Notes: generated from the sequence alone by a model not told the origin. A stretch of 64,000 nucleotides of DNA from Lachnoclostridium sp. (GCA_023664665.1 JAMPEY010000011.1:1-64000), one strand, 5' to 3'; shown: positions 26,601 through 35,536, numbered from the stretch's first letter. A program made the numbers and translations.

Positions 26601-27242
26601 ATGCGATCTTTTGATTACAGCAGTAAATGGGAAAAACTGCTTACACCAGATATAGTGGCATTGCTCACGCAAATTCACGAATTTAAGGGCGAACAATCAC
26701 TTTTTATAGAAGCGAAGGCGGATACACTTACCCAACTTGTAGAAATAGCTAAGATACAGAGCACCGAGGCTTCAAATAAAATAGAAGGAATTTATACTTC
26801 TGACACACGTTTAAAGGCACTTGTCAAGGATAAGACAACGCCTAAGACCAGAAATGAGCGTGAAATTGCAGGATACAGAGATGTGCTGAATACAATTCAT
26901 GATAGCCATGATCATATCCCAATCAGGCCGAATATCATTTTGCAGCTCCATAGAGATTTGTATAAGTTTGAAGGATATGACATCGGCGGAAAATATAAAG
27001 CTGCTGATAATATCATTGAGGAAGAGGATGTACATGGAAACAAGCATGAACGCTTTAAACCGGTATCTGCATGGGAAACATCGGAAGCGATTCATAACCT
27101 GTGTGATGAATTTGATAAGGCAATTGGAAAAGGGATAATTGATCCGCTTATTTTGATACCAATGTTTATTCTCGATTTTCTGTGCGTTCATCCGTTTAAT
27201 GATAAACTATTAACACAAGTCAAAGATTTGTGTTGTGCCTGA
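26601..27242 (+). pseudogene. fic: fic, 5' part, interrupted at the active site
   Basis: Fic proteins transfer AMP (or another nucleotide) to hydroxyl side chains of target proteins. This part holds the N-terminal helical domain and the inhibitory helix motif SNKIEG (residues 58-63 from the ATG at 26601), which matches the class II [S/T]xxxE[G/N] signature, followed by the first half of the catalytic motif, HPFND. At 27202 the frame passes into the mobile element and adds about a dozen unrelated residues before a stop. The second half (GNGRMSRLL onward) resumes at 40273. Joined at the TGA trinucleotide, the two halves give a 352-residue Fic protein in one frame. The start at 26601 has GAGGA upstream; an ATG at 26586 has none. 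Confidence 0.92.
27200..27234. other. attL of the integrated element
   Basis: The fic sequence ends in AATGA (TGA at 27200-27202). Nine bases further in begins AACACAAGTCAAAGA (27212-27226), whose perfect inverted copy lies the same nine bases from the TGA of the right end. AACACAA and TTGTGTT (27212-27218, 27228-27234) also form a local dyad. This is the architecture of a serine recombinase site with a two-base crossover, probably GA. Confidence 0.85.
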
Positions 27243-27261
27243 TTCATAGAAATGATACAAT
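27233..27261 (+). promoter_or_regulatory. Putative promoter of the serine recombinase
   Basis: TTGTGC (27233-27238), 17 bp, TACAAT (27256-27261), inside the element and 40 bp before the recombinase ATG. It overlaps the att dyad, so recombinase binding could repress its own synthesis. CTTTGACTTG at 27265-27274 is a further inverted copy of the end repeat. Confidence 0.55.
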
Positions 27262-27300
27262 ATCCTTTGACTTGAAAAATACAAGTTGGAGGACTTTTTT

Positions 27301-28824
27301 ATGGCAAAAAATGATGTGAGGTATGAGGCGATTTATGCAAGGCAAAGTGTAGACAAGAAAGACAGTGTTTCGATTGAAACACAAATTGATGACTGCAAAA
27401 GGTTATGTTCTGGCATTCCCCGTATTTACAAGGATAAGGGTTACAGTGGAAAGAATACAGAAAGACCAGAACTCCAAAGGCTGCTCAATGATATTAAAGC
27501 AGGAATAATACAAAAAGTTATTGTTTACAAGCTGGATAGGATTAGTAGAAATATTGTTGATTTTTATAAGCTGTATGAAGTAATGAAAATAAATGGATGT
27601 ATGTTTAAAAGCTGCAATGAGCCCTTTGACACTGCTGATCCTATCATGGGTGAAACAATAATGGGTGTACTCGCTGTTTTTGCACAAATGGAGCGAAACA
27701 ATATTCGGGTAAGGATAAAAGATAATTATGAATACAGGATCAAAGATGGAAGGTGGGCTTCTGGCAAGGCTCCCTTTGGCTTTAAAAATGGAAAAGAAAA
27801 TGGCAAGGCAACACTGATTCCCATACCAGAGGAAATAGAGGTTGTAAAATGGATGTTTAAGACTTATGCCGAAAGCCCCAACATATCATTGGGCATGATA
27901 CAAAGCAGGCTGATTGAAATGGGCATCACGGGGCACCAGTCAGGCAAGGGGTTCAGCAGGACCACGATAGGGCATATCCTTACAAACCCTGTTTACTGTG
28001 AGGCAGACCAGACTTTATGCCAATACTACCAGAAGAAACTGATAGAGTTTGCCAATCCCGCAGAACAGTGGAATGGTGAATATTCGGCTGCTATTGTCGG
28101 GAAAAATAACCGTTCTTTGAGAAATGAGAACAAAGAGGGGATCATTGTATATATAACGAATGTAAAGGGAGTGGTCTCAAGCAGGACATTTCTCATAGTA
28201 CAGGACCGCATGGAACAAAATTCAGCGATCGCCTCTGACAACAGGCCAAATAACAATTTAAAGGAACTGTCTGGTATGCTGAAATGTGCAGAATGCGGAT
28301 CGGCGATCAAAATGCAGACTTATCCCTCCCTGACATGCACGGGCAGGAGCCAGAAGAAAATCTGTTCAGTTTCATTCAAGGGAACCAGAATGGAAACAAT
28401 ACAAAGCAATGTAGCCGTGAAAGTACAGGATTATCTGGAACACATGAATGAGACAGTATCGCAGAAACAGCGGAAGCGGGCCAGAACCAGAAAAGAAATT
28501 GAGGAATTGGAAAAGCAGTTGAAAAACCTGACTGAAATGGCAAAATTCAGTGATAATATTGCCGAAAGGCTGAAATTTGACATGGATGATCTGATTGTCC
28601 GCATCAAGAGCAAACAGTTAGAACTGAAACAGGAAATGCCAGAAGACATTATATCGCTCCGTCTGGGAGAGGAATATATTAGGGGTATTTATGACGGGAA
28701 GGGTGTTTTGAAGATACGGTATGAAGATTTAGACACAGAAAAAAGGCATATGATATTAAAGGCTCTGGTAAAAAAGATTCTCGTCCATGCTGACGGAAAT
28801 GTGGATATTGAATGGAAAGACTGA
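27301..28824 (+). CDS. Large serine recombinase (integrase/excisionase)
   Basis: Catalyses integration and excision of the element. The 507-residue protein has an N-terminal resolvase domain with the catalytic serine in IYARQSVDKKDSVS (Ser at about residue 15), the conserved VYKLDRISRN and the ARR-type helix AQMERNNIRVRIKD. A recombinase domain follows (about 150-290), then a zinc-ribbon-like CAECGSAIKM...C...C (about 333-355) and a coiled coil KEIEELEKQLKNLTEM. GGAGG lies seven bases before the ATG at 27301. Location 100 bp inside attL is typical. A separate recombination directionality factor was not recognised in the element. Confidence 0.95.
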   Translation: MAKNDVRYEAIYARQSVDKKDSVSIETQIDDCKRLCSGIPRIYKDKGYSGKNTERPELQRLLNDIKAGIIQKVIVYKLDRISRNIVDFYKLYEVMKINGCMFKSCNEPFDTADPIMGETIMGVLAVFAQMERNNIRVRIKDNYEYRIKDGRWASGKAPFGFKNGKENGKATLIPIPEEIEVVKWMFKTYAESPNISLGMIQSRLIEMGITGHQSGKGFSRTTIGHILTNPVYCEADQTLCQYYQKKLIEFANPAEQWNGEYSAAIVGKNNRSLRNENKEGIIVYITNVKGVVSSRTFLIVQDRMEQNSAIASDNRPNNNLKELSGMLKCAECGSAIKMQTYPSLTCTGRSQKKICSVSFKGTRMETIQSNVAVKVQDYLEHMNETVSQKQRKRARTRKEIEELEKQLKNLTEMAKFSDNIAERLKFDMDDLIVRIKSKQLELKQEMPEDIISLRLGEEYIRGIYDGKGVLKIRYEDLDTEKRHMILKALVKKILVHADGNVDIEWKD

Positions 28825-28844
28825 CCGAAAAATTTATATCAGGG

Positions 28845-28880
28845 GAAAGGGCGGGTATGTATCTGCCCTTTCTTCTTTTC
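28845..28880 (+). terminator. Intrinsic terminator of the recombinase gene
   Basis: GAAAGGGC (28845-28852) pairs with GCCCTTTC (28865-28872), followed by TTCTTTTC, 21 bp past the stop codon. Confidence 0.85.
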
Positions 28881-28916
28881 ATAAAAAACATAATCTGATT
28901 ATACAAGAAAAAAGTT

Positions 28917-29080
28917 TCACCTTAATGTGATACCTTTTAAAAATAAACCGCTCCACCTATAGATGATGTTTTATTATTTATGTTTTTAGCCATATTAAGG
29001 TGATGCTTAATAATCCCTGTTCAACTCTCCTTAAGCTGACGCCAATAAAAAAATATTCCTGCTCTCCTTTAGGTGATGCC
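28917..29080. repeat. Five 18-bp repeats phased at 36/37 bp
   Basis: Five degenerate copies of a motif close to TCACCTTAAGGTGATGCC begin near 28917, 28952, 28989, 29025 and 29061. Their GTGAT-like cores start at 28927, 28963, 29000, 29036 and 29073, spaced 36, 37, 37 and 36-37 bp, about three and a half helical turns. The ideal unit TCACC-TTAA-GGTGA is a palindrome, with its right half better kept. The array fills most of the 386-bp gap between the recombinase and the next gene and could be an origin, a transfer site or a multi-site operator. Confidence 0.75.
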
Positions 29081-29210
29081 ATTTCTGCAAAAATCTGATA
29101 AAAATTTTCCGTGATAAACTTGTTATGGAAGATGCAGGATCGGCATTATCTTCCAGATGAAGAATAATTCATTTTATCAGCAGACAACTTAAGGAAGGGG
29201 GAGGTAATTT

Positions 29211-29681
29211 ATGGAAATGTGGGATAATGCCATGCCAATGGATAATATGCAGTTTATGAGAATACAAGAGCATCCCATTCAGACAGGCGAAAATCTGATC
29301 GTCATTGACAACTTGGAGGGTGGAAGGATTAAGCTGTACGAATATACGGAGGGACCATTGAACATCCAGCAGTTGGTTTACGGAAATGGAAGCGGATGCC
29401 AGAATGCGGTTCTGGTGGCGGAAATCATCATCAATGCCACTTGGCAGACCGATAATGTATTCATCCATAAAATTTTCTGTGAGTACGGCCATGAATCGCT
29501 GATACTGCCCATGATAGATCAGGTTCTCCATTTTGCCTATTTTTACGGTGGTTTTGAATCGGTGGTCATTTCGGACAGGGAGTATGAAAAGTGGCTCCCG
29601 TATGCAAAAGATGTACTTGCGGACTTCAAAAAGATACATTCTGCCTATGAGTATTCGCTGGGCAGGGTTGATGCGGAGTAA
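29211..29681 (+). CDS. Unknown soluble element protein
   Basis: A 156-residue acidic, soluble protein with no signal peptide or membrane segment, and no family recognised. It has a strong binding site (GGGGGAGG) before the ATG. The sequence contains a mixed alpha/beta pattern (NLIVIDNLEGGRIKLYEY, SVVISDREYEKWLPY). It is the first gene after the phased repeat array and is convergent with mobA, with a bidirectional terminator between. A replication or transfer-control role is possible only by position. Confidence 0.7.
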   Translation: MEMWDNAMPMDNMQFMRIQEHPIQTGENLIVIDNLEGGRIKLYEYTEGPLNIQQLVYGNGSGCQNAVLVAEIIINATWQTDNVFIHKIFCEYGHESLILPMIDQVLHFAYFYGGFESVVISDREYEKWLPYAKDVLADFKKIHSAYEYSLGRVDAE

Positions 29682-29715
29682 AAGAGAAGCAGAGGAATGT
29701 TCCCCTGCTTTTCTT
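29682..29715. terminator. Bidirectional terminator between convergent genes
   Basis: AGAAGCAGAGGAA pairs with TTCCCCTGCTTTTCT around a 2-nt loop with one mismatch region, flanked by A-rich and T-rich sides. It lies between the stops at 29681 and 29723 and can serve both strands. Confidence 0.75.
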
Positions 29716-29722
29716 CTGCCCG

Positions 29723-30553
29723 TTATCTTCCCCTCTGTCTGGAAGGATGCCCTTTTTGCAATGACTTCTCCCTGAAAAATTCTATCAGATCGTCCTTGCT
29801 GACGGACATATTGTAGGTTTTCTGTAGGTTGCTGTTCCTGACTTTCTTCCCCTCCGCATTGGTGAAGACAATGTATTTATGGCTGTCCTGCCAATCTACA
29901 GAATAGCCCTTTTTTTCCATTGCCTTAATAAAGTCCTCTCTGGATGAAGATTCATTCATTGCATCCTGCACCGTTACAGCGGTGTCCTGCACAAAGCTTT
30001 TCACCTTCCCCTCCCTGGCCTTTTTAAGAAACTGATACTTGTTTGTGTCATATGCAATGATTCCTTCCCTTTCAGGCTTTTTCCTGCCAATTTCACAAGT
30101 GCTGAAGCCATGTTCCAGACATATGTTGTTGTTTAATATTTTCATATCCTCTAAATCTTTTTTAGACATTTGGAATTTGTGTCCGTCAACGAAACTGACA
30201 GAATTAACCACAAAATGGGTATGGATATGCTCTTTGTCAACATGAGTGCAGATAAGGACTTCAAAATCGGAAAACAGAGGGCACCGCTCAACATATTCCA
30301 TGGCAAGCTCATGTGCATGTTCCGCCGTGATCTCTTCCTCTGGCGGGAATGATTGAACAAAATGCTTGTATGTCCTGCCTCCCTCCTTCCCCCAAAGCCT
30401 CTTGGTCATCATCATTTCTTTCCCCGCAACATCAACATTGCAGTTATGGCCTGAACAAAGCTTCTTGCCTATGGTCTTCTCCTTTTTCGTCACATAGTTA
30501 ATGATGTGGCCTATGCTGGAATGTGAGTTTTTGACCGATTTAATAATTGCCAT
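29723..30553 (-). CDS. mobA: Relaxase, MobA/MOBP type
   Basis: Nicks the element at oriT and stays covalently bound to the 5' end for transfer. The 276-residue protein has the N-terminal motif I with HIINYVTKKEKT (likely nicking Tyr), a helical region, and the metal-binding motif III HIHTHFVVNSVSFVDGHKF. It is short, ending soon after the relaxase domain without the primase or helicase tail of larger MobA proteins. Its 5' end overlaps mobC by 43 bp, as is usual for coupled mob operons. Confidence 0.92.
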   Translation of the reverse strand: MAIIKSVKNSHSSIGHIINYVTKKEKTIGKKLCSGHNCNVDVAGKEMMMTKRLWGKEGGRTYKHFVQSFPPEEEITAEHAHELAMEYVERCPLFSDFEVLICTHVDKEHIHTHFVVNSVSFVDGHKFQMSKKDLEDMKILNNNICLEHGFSTCEIGRKKPEREGIIAYDTNKYQFLKKAREGKVKSFVQDTAVTVQDAMNESSSREDFIKAMEKKGYSVDWQDSHKYIVFTNAEGKKVRNSNLQKTYNMSVSKDDLIEFFREKSLQKGHPSRQRGR

Positions 30554-30828
30554 ACCTGATCCAAACCTCCCTTCACTTCTTTTATTTCTGCCTCTGAAAT
30601 ATGCCCTGTCTCATTGGCTTTTCTGGCTATCTGGTTGATGTTGGTGCCGATTTTTTTAATCTGAAAAATCAGTTCTTGAAATTCTTTAATATGAATGATC
30701 TCCTTGTTTAGAGCGGTCTTAAGAAGAAACTGCTGTTGCGATATTCCCGCCTCCGCCACTTTTTCCTTGATTTTCTTATATTCTTCCTCTGTCAAGCGAA
30801 AAGTCATTTTTCTGATTCTATGAACCAT
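30511..30828 (-). CDS. mobC: MobC-type relaxosome protein
   Basis: A 105-residue accessory protein that binds oriT DNA and loads the relaxase. The N-terminus (KMTFRLTEEEYKKIKEK) is a ribbon-helix-helix-like DNA-binding start, and the C-terminus carries the MobC signature KKIGTNINQIARKANETG. It lies directly upstream of, and overlaps, mobA; the oriT-like palindromes are just before its start. Confidence 0.9.
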   Translation of the reverse strand: MVHRIRKMTFRLTEEEYKKIKEKVAEAGISQQQFLLKTALNKEIIHIKEFQELIFQIKKIGTNINQIARKANETGHISEAEIKEVKGGLDQVWQLLNRSKTHIPA

Positions 30829-30843
30829 AATAGCATCACCGTC

Positions 30844-30980
30844 CTTTTTTTAAATTGAGTGCTGCTGTGCAGCGCTCAATTTAAAAATGGTATTTGGCTG
30901 GCAGATAAGGCTTTCATGTGGCAGACAAACAGGGAGCGGAGCGACAAAAAAGGGGATCAAAGGGGAATCTCCCCTTGCAA
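30844..30980. other. Candidate oriT with two palindromes
   Basis: A 15-bp inverted repeat (30851-30865 with 30869-30883, one G/T mismatch, 3-nt loop) built on AAATTGAG/CTCAATTT is followed by a second one, AAGGGGA-ATC-TCCCCTT (30960-30976), then TTGCAAGATAC. The first hairpin is flanked by T's before and A's after, so it is not an intrinsic terminator on either strand. Position directly upstream of mobC, in a 470-bp non-coding gap facing the coupling protein gene, is where an oriT is expected. The nick site cannot be fixed from sequence. Confidence 0.5.
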
Positions 30981-31299
30981 GATACAAATTAGCGACAGCA
31001 GATTTGGAATCTTGCCATAAATCTATCCCCCTCATGGAAATCGCCAAATTTGATTGTGACTGTGATTGTGGCGACAGCATCACATTGAATTGTGACGGGA
31101 TAGATTTTGCAGGGCGAGGAATGACCTGAATAATAGACTTGTCTTTCAAAGTATATTATTCAGATCATTGTGAGGCCTGCCAACAGAAACAGGACCCTGT
31201 TTCTGATCCGCCTTGGACTTTCGGCTTCCTCCCCTTTTCTTCCGTATACTCAAAAATTCATATTTAATTGTGAAGGGTAAAGGGAAGGAGGGGAAAAAG

Positions 31300-32985
31300 A
31301 TGCACTTCAAAAATGTGCTGAATTTTTTGGGATTGTGGGCTTATCCGTTTGGCTTGGCAATATCATCAATGACATTGTTCTTCATCCAAAAAATGCAGAT
31401 GCAGACATTCAGCTTGGGTGAAAAAAGCATTACCCATATTCTATTAGGCGGGCTTGTCGCTCCGTTCTTTGTCATGTTAATGAATGTCTATGATTATTTT
31501 TCTAAAGGCAAAAAAGACTTTACACCGAACCTGTCTTTCAAAAAGGATGTTATGAAAGTATCTGATTCAAAAAGACAGGCTATGTATAAGCAAGTCAGCA
31601 GTAATGACGGACTTCTTTCAAATAAAGCAGAGGGTTTGATATTCGGGAAACAGGGCAGTAAATATGTCACTCTGCCTGTTGGAAAAGAGGGAACAAGAGA
31701 CGGGGTATCGGCTATCATCTTGGGCAGTCCTGGCTCTGGTAAATCGGTCTTTTTGACAAACTTTCTGCTGAATAACTTCCAGCAGAAAAAACCTACACCC
31801 GTATTTTGCTTGGATATAAAACCAGAACTTGCACGAAAATCTGTGCCCATGAGCGAAAACAAAAATGTCAAGGTGGTTGATTTTACCGATAGAAACAAAG
31901 CAGGATGGGATGTATATTTTGCAATCGACAAAGAGACTAAGGATGATGAAAAAATAAGGGTGTTTGACGGTATAGCAAGGGCACTTATCACAAACAGTAA
32001 TCCGAAAGATAAGTTTTTCGTCAATAATGCAAGAACGATATTAAAGTTCCTGCTTTTATATTGGTTTAACAAAGGTCTTGGTTTTATCGACAGCATCACA
32101 AAAGTGCTTTCAGAGGATGCAGGGGAACATATCAAGAAGGTATTGGAGGATAAGGAATTTTGCCCTGACGGGAGCCTTGTTTACAACGGTCTCAAAAAGT
32201 ATGAGGGGAAAGATTCAGAGGCTATGCAGGACATTGTTCTGACCTTGCAGGAACATCTGAATATATTTCTTAATTCGGATATTCGCTATCAATTAAGGGA
32301 TAATTCAATCAAGGCTTGTCCCGAAGATTTGAACAGAGGAAATTCCGTTTTTGTCTGTCTGCCTATGTACTTGTTAGACGAATATGAGGACTTATTAAGA
32401 CTGCTGGTTTATCAGACCATATCAACAATGGAGCGGAGGGGTGAGGATTGGAAACAGGGTGCTGTTCTGATTTTGGATGAATTGGCAAGGCTTGGAAGAT
32501 TAGAGAATCTGCTTTCATTCCTCGCGGTCAACAGGAGCCTTGGAGTCTCCGTTCTTATGGCCTATCAGGACTTTAGCCAGATTGAAAAAATCTATAGCAA
32601 GGAAGAAGCCCGTACTCTAATGAATCTGTCAGAGGTTACATATGTTTTGAGCTGTAAAGACAACGAAACAACAAAGATATTATCAGATCTGATTGGTGAA
32701 TATCAGGAGGAAAAGGTATCACATAACCGCTCCGAACTGCTCCACTGCTCCACTGGAAAAGAGAATGTTTCAAGCGAATACCGTAAGATCATGGAGGTTG
32801 CCGACTTCCAGAGTTTGAGGGAGAGAAAAGAGGCCATTTTGATAGTATATGGCAAATATTTTAGGGTGAAACAGTTCCGCTATTTTGAACATCCAGCATT
32901 TTTAAAGCGGTACAACGAAGTAATTGAATCAAACAAAAATTATGAAAATAACAAGGTAATAAAAATAAATGACAAGGGGGAATAA
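31300..32985 (+). CDS. VirD4/TraG-like type IV coupling protein
   Basis: Hexameric inner-membrane ATPase that brings the relaxosome to a type IV secretion channel. The 561-residue protein has two N-terminal membrane helices (about 10-55), a Walker A motif LGSPGSGKSVFL near residue 150, Walker B VLILDELARLGR near 395, and a following sensor region with SVLMAYQDFSQIEKIY. GGAGGGG lies before the ATG at 31300. A mobilizable element with its own coupling protein but no VirB-like channel is less common; it implies use of a helper's secretion channel. It starts a run of co-oriented genes to 35438. Confidence 0.9.
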   Translation: MHFKNVLNFLGLWAYPFGLAISSMTLFFIQKMQMQTFSLGEKSITHILLGGLVAPFFVMLMNVYDYFSKGKKDFTPNLSFKKDVMKVSDSKRQAMYKQVSSNDGLLSNKAEGLIFGKQGSKYVTLPVGKEGTRDGVSAIILGSPGSGKSVFLTNFLLNNFQQKKPTPVFCLDIKPELARKSVPMSENKNVKVVDFTDRNKAGWDVYFAIDKETKDDEKIRVFDGIARALITNSNPKDKFFVNNARTILKFLLLYWFNKGLGFIDSITKVLSEDAGEHIKKVLEDKEFCPDGSLVYNGLKKYEGKDSEAMQDIVLTLQEHLNIFLNSDIRYQLRDNSIKACPEDLNRGNSVFVCLPMYLLDEYEDLLRLLVYQTISTMERRGEDWKQGAVLILDELARLGRLENLLSFLAVNRSLGVSVLMAYQDFSQIEKIYSKEEARTLMNLSEVTYVLSCKDNETTKILSDLIGEYQEEKVSHNRSELLHCSTGKENVSSEYRKIMEVADFQSLRERKEAILIVYGKYFRVKQFRYFEHPAFLKRYNEVIESNKNYENNKVIKINDKGE

Positions 32986-32988
32986 ACC

Positions 32989-33948
32989 ATGAATTACGAA
33001 GAATTTAAAAATTGTTTAACAGAAGAAATTCAGGCTAACTGTGAAAAAACTATTATTTTCACTAACGAAATTGTAACTAAGGCAAATGAGGTATTGGAAG
33101 GTATAGCAATGAGGTTTGAGGGGGAAATGATCGCTCCGACTATCTATCCAAGAAAGCTATATGAAGACTACCAGAACGGGGTCCCGCTCTCAAAAATAGC
33201 GGATGCAGTATCAGCATCTTTTCAGATAGCATTACCAGAGATTCCCGCATTGACACTGAATAATGCGGAAAAATCTATCTCATTCTCATTAGTGAATAAA
33301 GAGAAAAACAGGCATCTTCTTGAAAGCTGCCCTTATAAGGAAGTACATGATATGGCAGCAATTCCAAGGTGGCATATATCGGAGGAGGCTTCTTTTATCG
33401 TCAACAACAATCTCATGCAGAAGTTAAGGCTGACCAAGGAGGAGGTCCTTGACATAGCACAGAGAAATACGGAGGCGGGAGAATATATCTGTAAAAGCAT
33501 GAATGAATTATTGAAGGATATGATGGTGGAGGATGGGATGGATGAAGACCTGATAAGTGGGTTGTTCCCGCCTGACCTTACACCGTTTTATGTACTCTCA
33601 AATGAGAAAAAATCAGACGGGAATTGTGCCATATTGTCTGACTCTTTTATGCAGAGGGCAGCGGAGAAATTGGGGGCGGAGGAATTATATCTTCTCCCGT
33701 CAAGCAGGCATGAAATGTTGGCGGCGGATGCTGGGCTGGTGGATGATCCTGTAGAGTTAAAAACCATGGTAGCGGAGGTAAACAGCAATCCTGATGTGAT
33801 CAGGGCAGAGGACTTCTTAAGCAATTCCATTTACAAGTACAATGCAAAAACACATTCTCTTTCTATGTGTGACGGCAAAGGGCTTTTCCATGACAAGGAT
33901 ATGCAGAAAGACGGGGCAAAACCGACAATCAGCAGGGGGAGGGGTTAA
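32989..33948 (+). CDS. DUF5688-like element protein
   Basis: A 319-residue soluble protein resembling DUF5688, a family common on mobile elements of gut Lachnospiraceae. The pattern is an N-terminal helical region, then LVNKEKNRHLLESCPYKEVHDMA and a C-terminal part with FYVLSNEKKSDGNCAIL and LYLLPSSRHEMLAA. No catalytic motif or known function is visible. It starts 3 bp after the coupling protein stop, so it is co-translated with it. Confidence 0.75.
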   Translation: MNYEEFKNCLTEEIQANCEKTIIFTNEIVTKANEVLEGIAMRFEGEMIAPTIYPRKLYEDYQNGVPLSKIADAVSASFQIALPEIPALTLNNAEKSISFSLVNKEKNRHLLESCPYKEVHDMAAIPRWHISEEASFIVNNNLMQKLRLTKEEVLDIAQRNTEAGEYICKSMNELLKDMMVEDGMDEDLISGLFPPDLTPFYVLSNEKKSDGNCAILSDSFMQRAAEKLGAEELYLLPSSRHEMLAADAGLVDDPVELKTMVAEVNSNPDVIRAEDFLSNSIYKYNAKTHSLSMCDGKGLFHDKDMQKDGAKPTISRGRG

Positions 33949-33949
33949 T

Positions 33950-34114
33950 ATGAGGAACATCATGCAATATGAGCAGTGGAAGGAATTATATGCAGTTTAT
34001 CTGACAGTAAGGCCAATTCACAAAGTCAAAGATTTTACATACAAAGGCGGTGATAACAATGTCACAATCTCAACAGATCAAGGAAATTACAGACAGATTA
34101 CAGCAGGGGATTGA
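33950..34114 (+). CDS. Small unknown element protein
   Basis: A 54-residue frame starting at 33950 with a strong GGGAGGGG six bases upstream and only 1 bp after the DUF5688 stop. The sequence is MRNIMQYEQWKELYAVYLTV followed by a short basic part. Its end overlaps the start of the ArdC-like gene by 56 bp in another frame. The good binding site and spacing suggest it is real; function unknown. Confidence 0.55.
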   Translation: MRNIMQYEQWKELYAVYLTVRPIHKVKDFTYKGGDNNVTISTDQGNYRQITAGD

Positions 34115-35027
34115 AGATCTCTTTGAATCGGACAAATACAGGGACTACCTGAAAACCATGAGCCGATTCACTTCTTATTCCCTTAACAATACACTGCTCA
34201 TAGCCATGCAGAAGCCAGATTCTACAGCGGTTGCAGGGTACGGGACATGGAAACAGTTGAACAGACAGGTTGTCAAAGGGGCAAAGGCGATCAAGATCAT
34301 TGCCCCCTGCCCATACAAAAAGAAGGTTGACGCAGAAATTAAGGATGCAGATGGAAACTGCATTTTGGGCAGGGATGGCAAGCCCATAACGGAACAGACG
34401 GAAAAGGTGCTTATGGGCTTTAAGGTGGCAAATGTGTTTGATCTCAGCCAGACGGAAGGTGAGCCATTACCAGAGCTTGTACACAAATTAGACGGAACGG
34501 TTGAGGGCTATGCTGATTTTATGGAGGCTGTGAGGCAGTTTTCGCCTGTTCCGATTGAGTTTAAGGAGATCAGGGGTTCAGCAAACGGATATTATCATCT
34601 GATAGATAAAAATATCGTTATTGATAAGGATATGTCCCAAATGATGAACTGCAAAACAGGCATACATGAGATCACACATGCCCTGCTCCATGACCGTGAT
34701 TCTGGTCTGGAGAAGGATGCCCTTCCTGACAGGCAGACCAAGGAGGTTGAGGCGGAATCGGTGGCTTTTACCGTATGCCAATATTACGGCCTTGATACCT
34801 CGGATTATTCGTTTGGCTATATCGCGGGGTGGAGTTCAGGCAGGGAATTGAAGGAGTTAAAATCGTCTCTTGAGGTCATAAGGCAGACCGCCCAGACGAT
34901 CATAAGCGGGATAGATCAAAAATTAGATGCTATCAAACAAGCAAAACAGATTGACATGGATGTTTCAAAGGACCTCGATTTGTCAGCAGACTTTGGGCCT
35001 GCCCGTGGCAGAAGTATCAGACATTAA
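34059..35027 (+). CDS. ArdC-like antirestriction / metallopeptidase protein
   Basis: ArdC proteins protect incoming single-stranded DNA from type I restriction. The 322-residue protein has the N-terminal ssDNA-binding domain (SRFTSYSLNNTLLIAMQKP, YGTWKQLNRQVVKGAKAIKI) and a C-terminal zinc metallopeptidase region with the HExxH-like GIHEITHALLHDR. The Glu and both His are kept. The ATG at 34059 is preceded by GGCGGTG. Its presence is apt: the element sits inside an island encoding a type I restriction system. Direct antirestriction activity is inferred from the family. Confidence 0.85.
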   Translation: MSQSQQIKEITDRLQQGIEDLFESDKYRDYLKTMSRFTSYSLNNTLLIAMQKPDSTAVAGYGTWKQLNRQVVKGAKAIKIIAPCPYKKKVDAEIKDADGNCILGRDGKPITEQTEKVLMGFKVANVFDLSQTEGEPLPELVHKLDGTVEGYADFMEAVRQFSPVPIEFKEIRGSANGYYHLIDKNIVIDKDMSQMMNCKTGIHEITHALLHDRDSGLEKDALPDRQTKEVEAESVAFTVCQYYGLDTSDYSFGYIAGWSSGRELKELKSSLEVIRQTAQTIISGIDQKLDAIKQAKQIDMDVSKDLDLSADFGPARGRSIRH

Positions 35028-35045
35028 CGGATTGGAGGGGATGCT

Positions 35046-35438
35046 ATGATACATAAATTAGTCTATGCAGCAGATTCAAATGATGCAGATGCTTTAGGGC
35101 AGTTTAATGACAGGTTAGCTTTGTCTGGCATTCAAACAAAGCAGTTAAATACATCAGACAGATACAGATATTTTGAGGCTTTATGGGATGATGCAGACAT
35201 TCCCGCCCTGCACCCAAAGAACAGCCATTCAAAGAATGCTGGTGCCAAGCCCAAACCGTTTGTTTACAATGGAAAGCCTGTGGACTGTGGCTTCATTTAC
35301 CAATTAAGAAATATCAAAAACCTGTCGGATGCCGAGATCGGCCTGGTATTTGATGTATCTGAATCTACTGTTGCCCGCAGGAGAAAAAAGCACTTATCGG
35401 ATGGCAGTTTTTATGAGGACAGCACTGTCCTGTTTTGA
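35046..35438 (+). CDS. Small HTH protein
   Basis: A 130-residue protein. The C-terminal third (LSDAEIGLVFDVSESTVARRRKKHLSD) is a clear helix-turn-helix of the resolvase/sigma-like type. The N-terminal part is unrecognised. It lies 18 bp after the ArdC-like gene and just before the 9-mer repeat region, which it might bind, or it may act in recombination directionality. Confidence 0.7.
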   Translation: MIHKLVYAADSNDADALGQFNDRLALSGIQTKQLNTSDRYRYFEALWDDADIPALHPKNSHSKNAGAKPKPFVYNGKPVDCGFIYQLRNIKNLSDAEIGLVFDVSESTVARRRKKHLSDGSFYEDSTVLF

Positions 35439-35536
35439 ATTATGGGTATCAGCAGAAATTCATATTTTACGGTTCCATGGATGCAGGGAGTAATGAAATT
35501 TACTTCCTGCATCTGCATTTATCCATTGTAAAAAAT

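Noticed and set aside
28917..29080. CRISPR array
   Set aside because: Repeats are short, degenerate and palindromic with similar-sized spacers, and no cas genes are in the window.
30887..31129. 80-codon frame within the oriT-like region
   Set aside because: Overlaps the palindromes, contains low-complexity CDCDCGD and has no binding site; considered non-coding.
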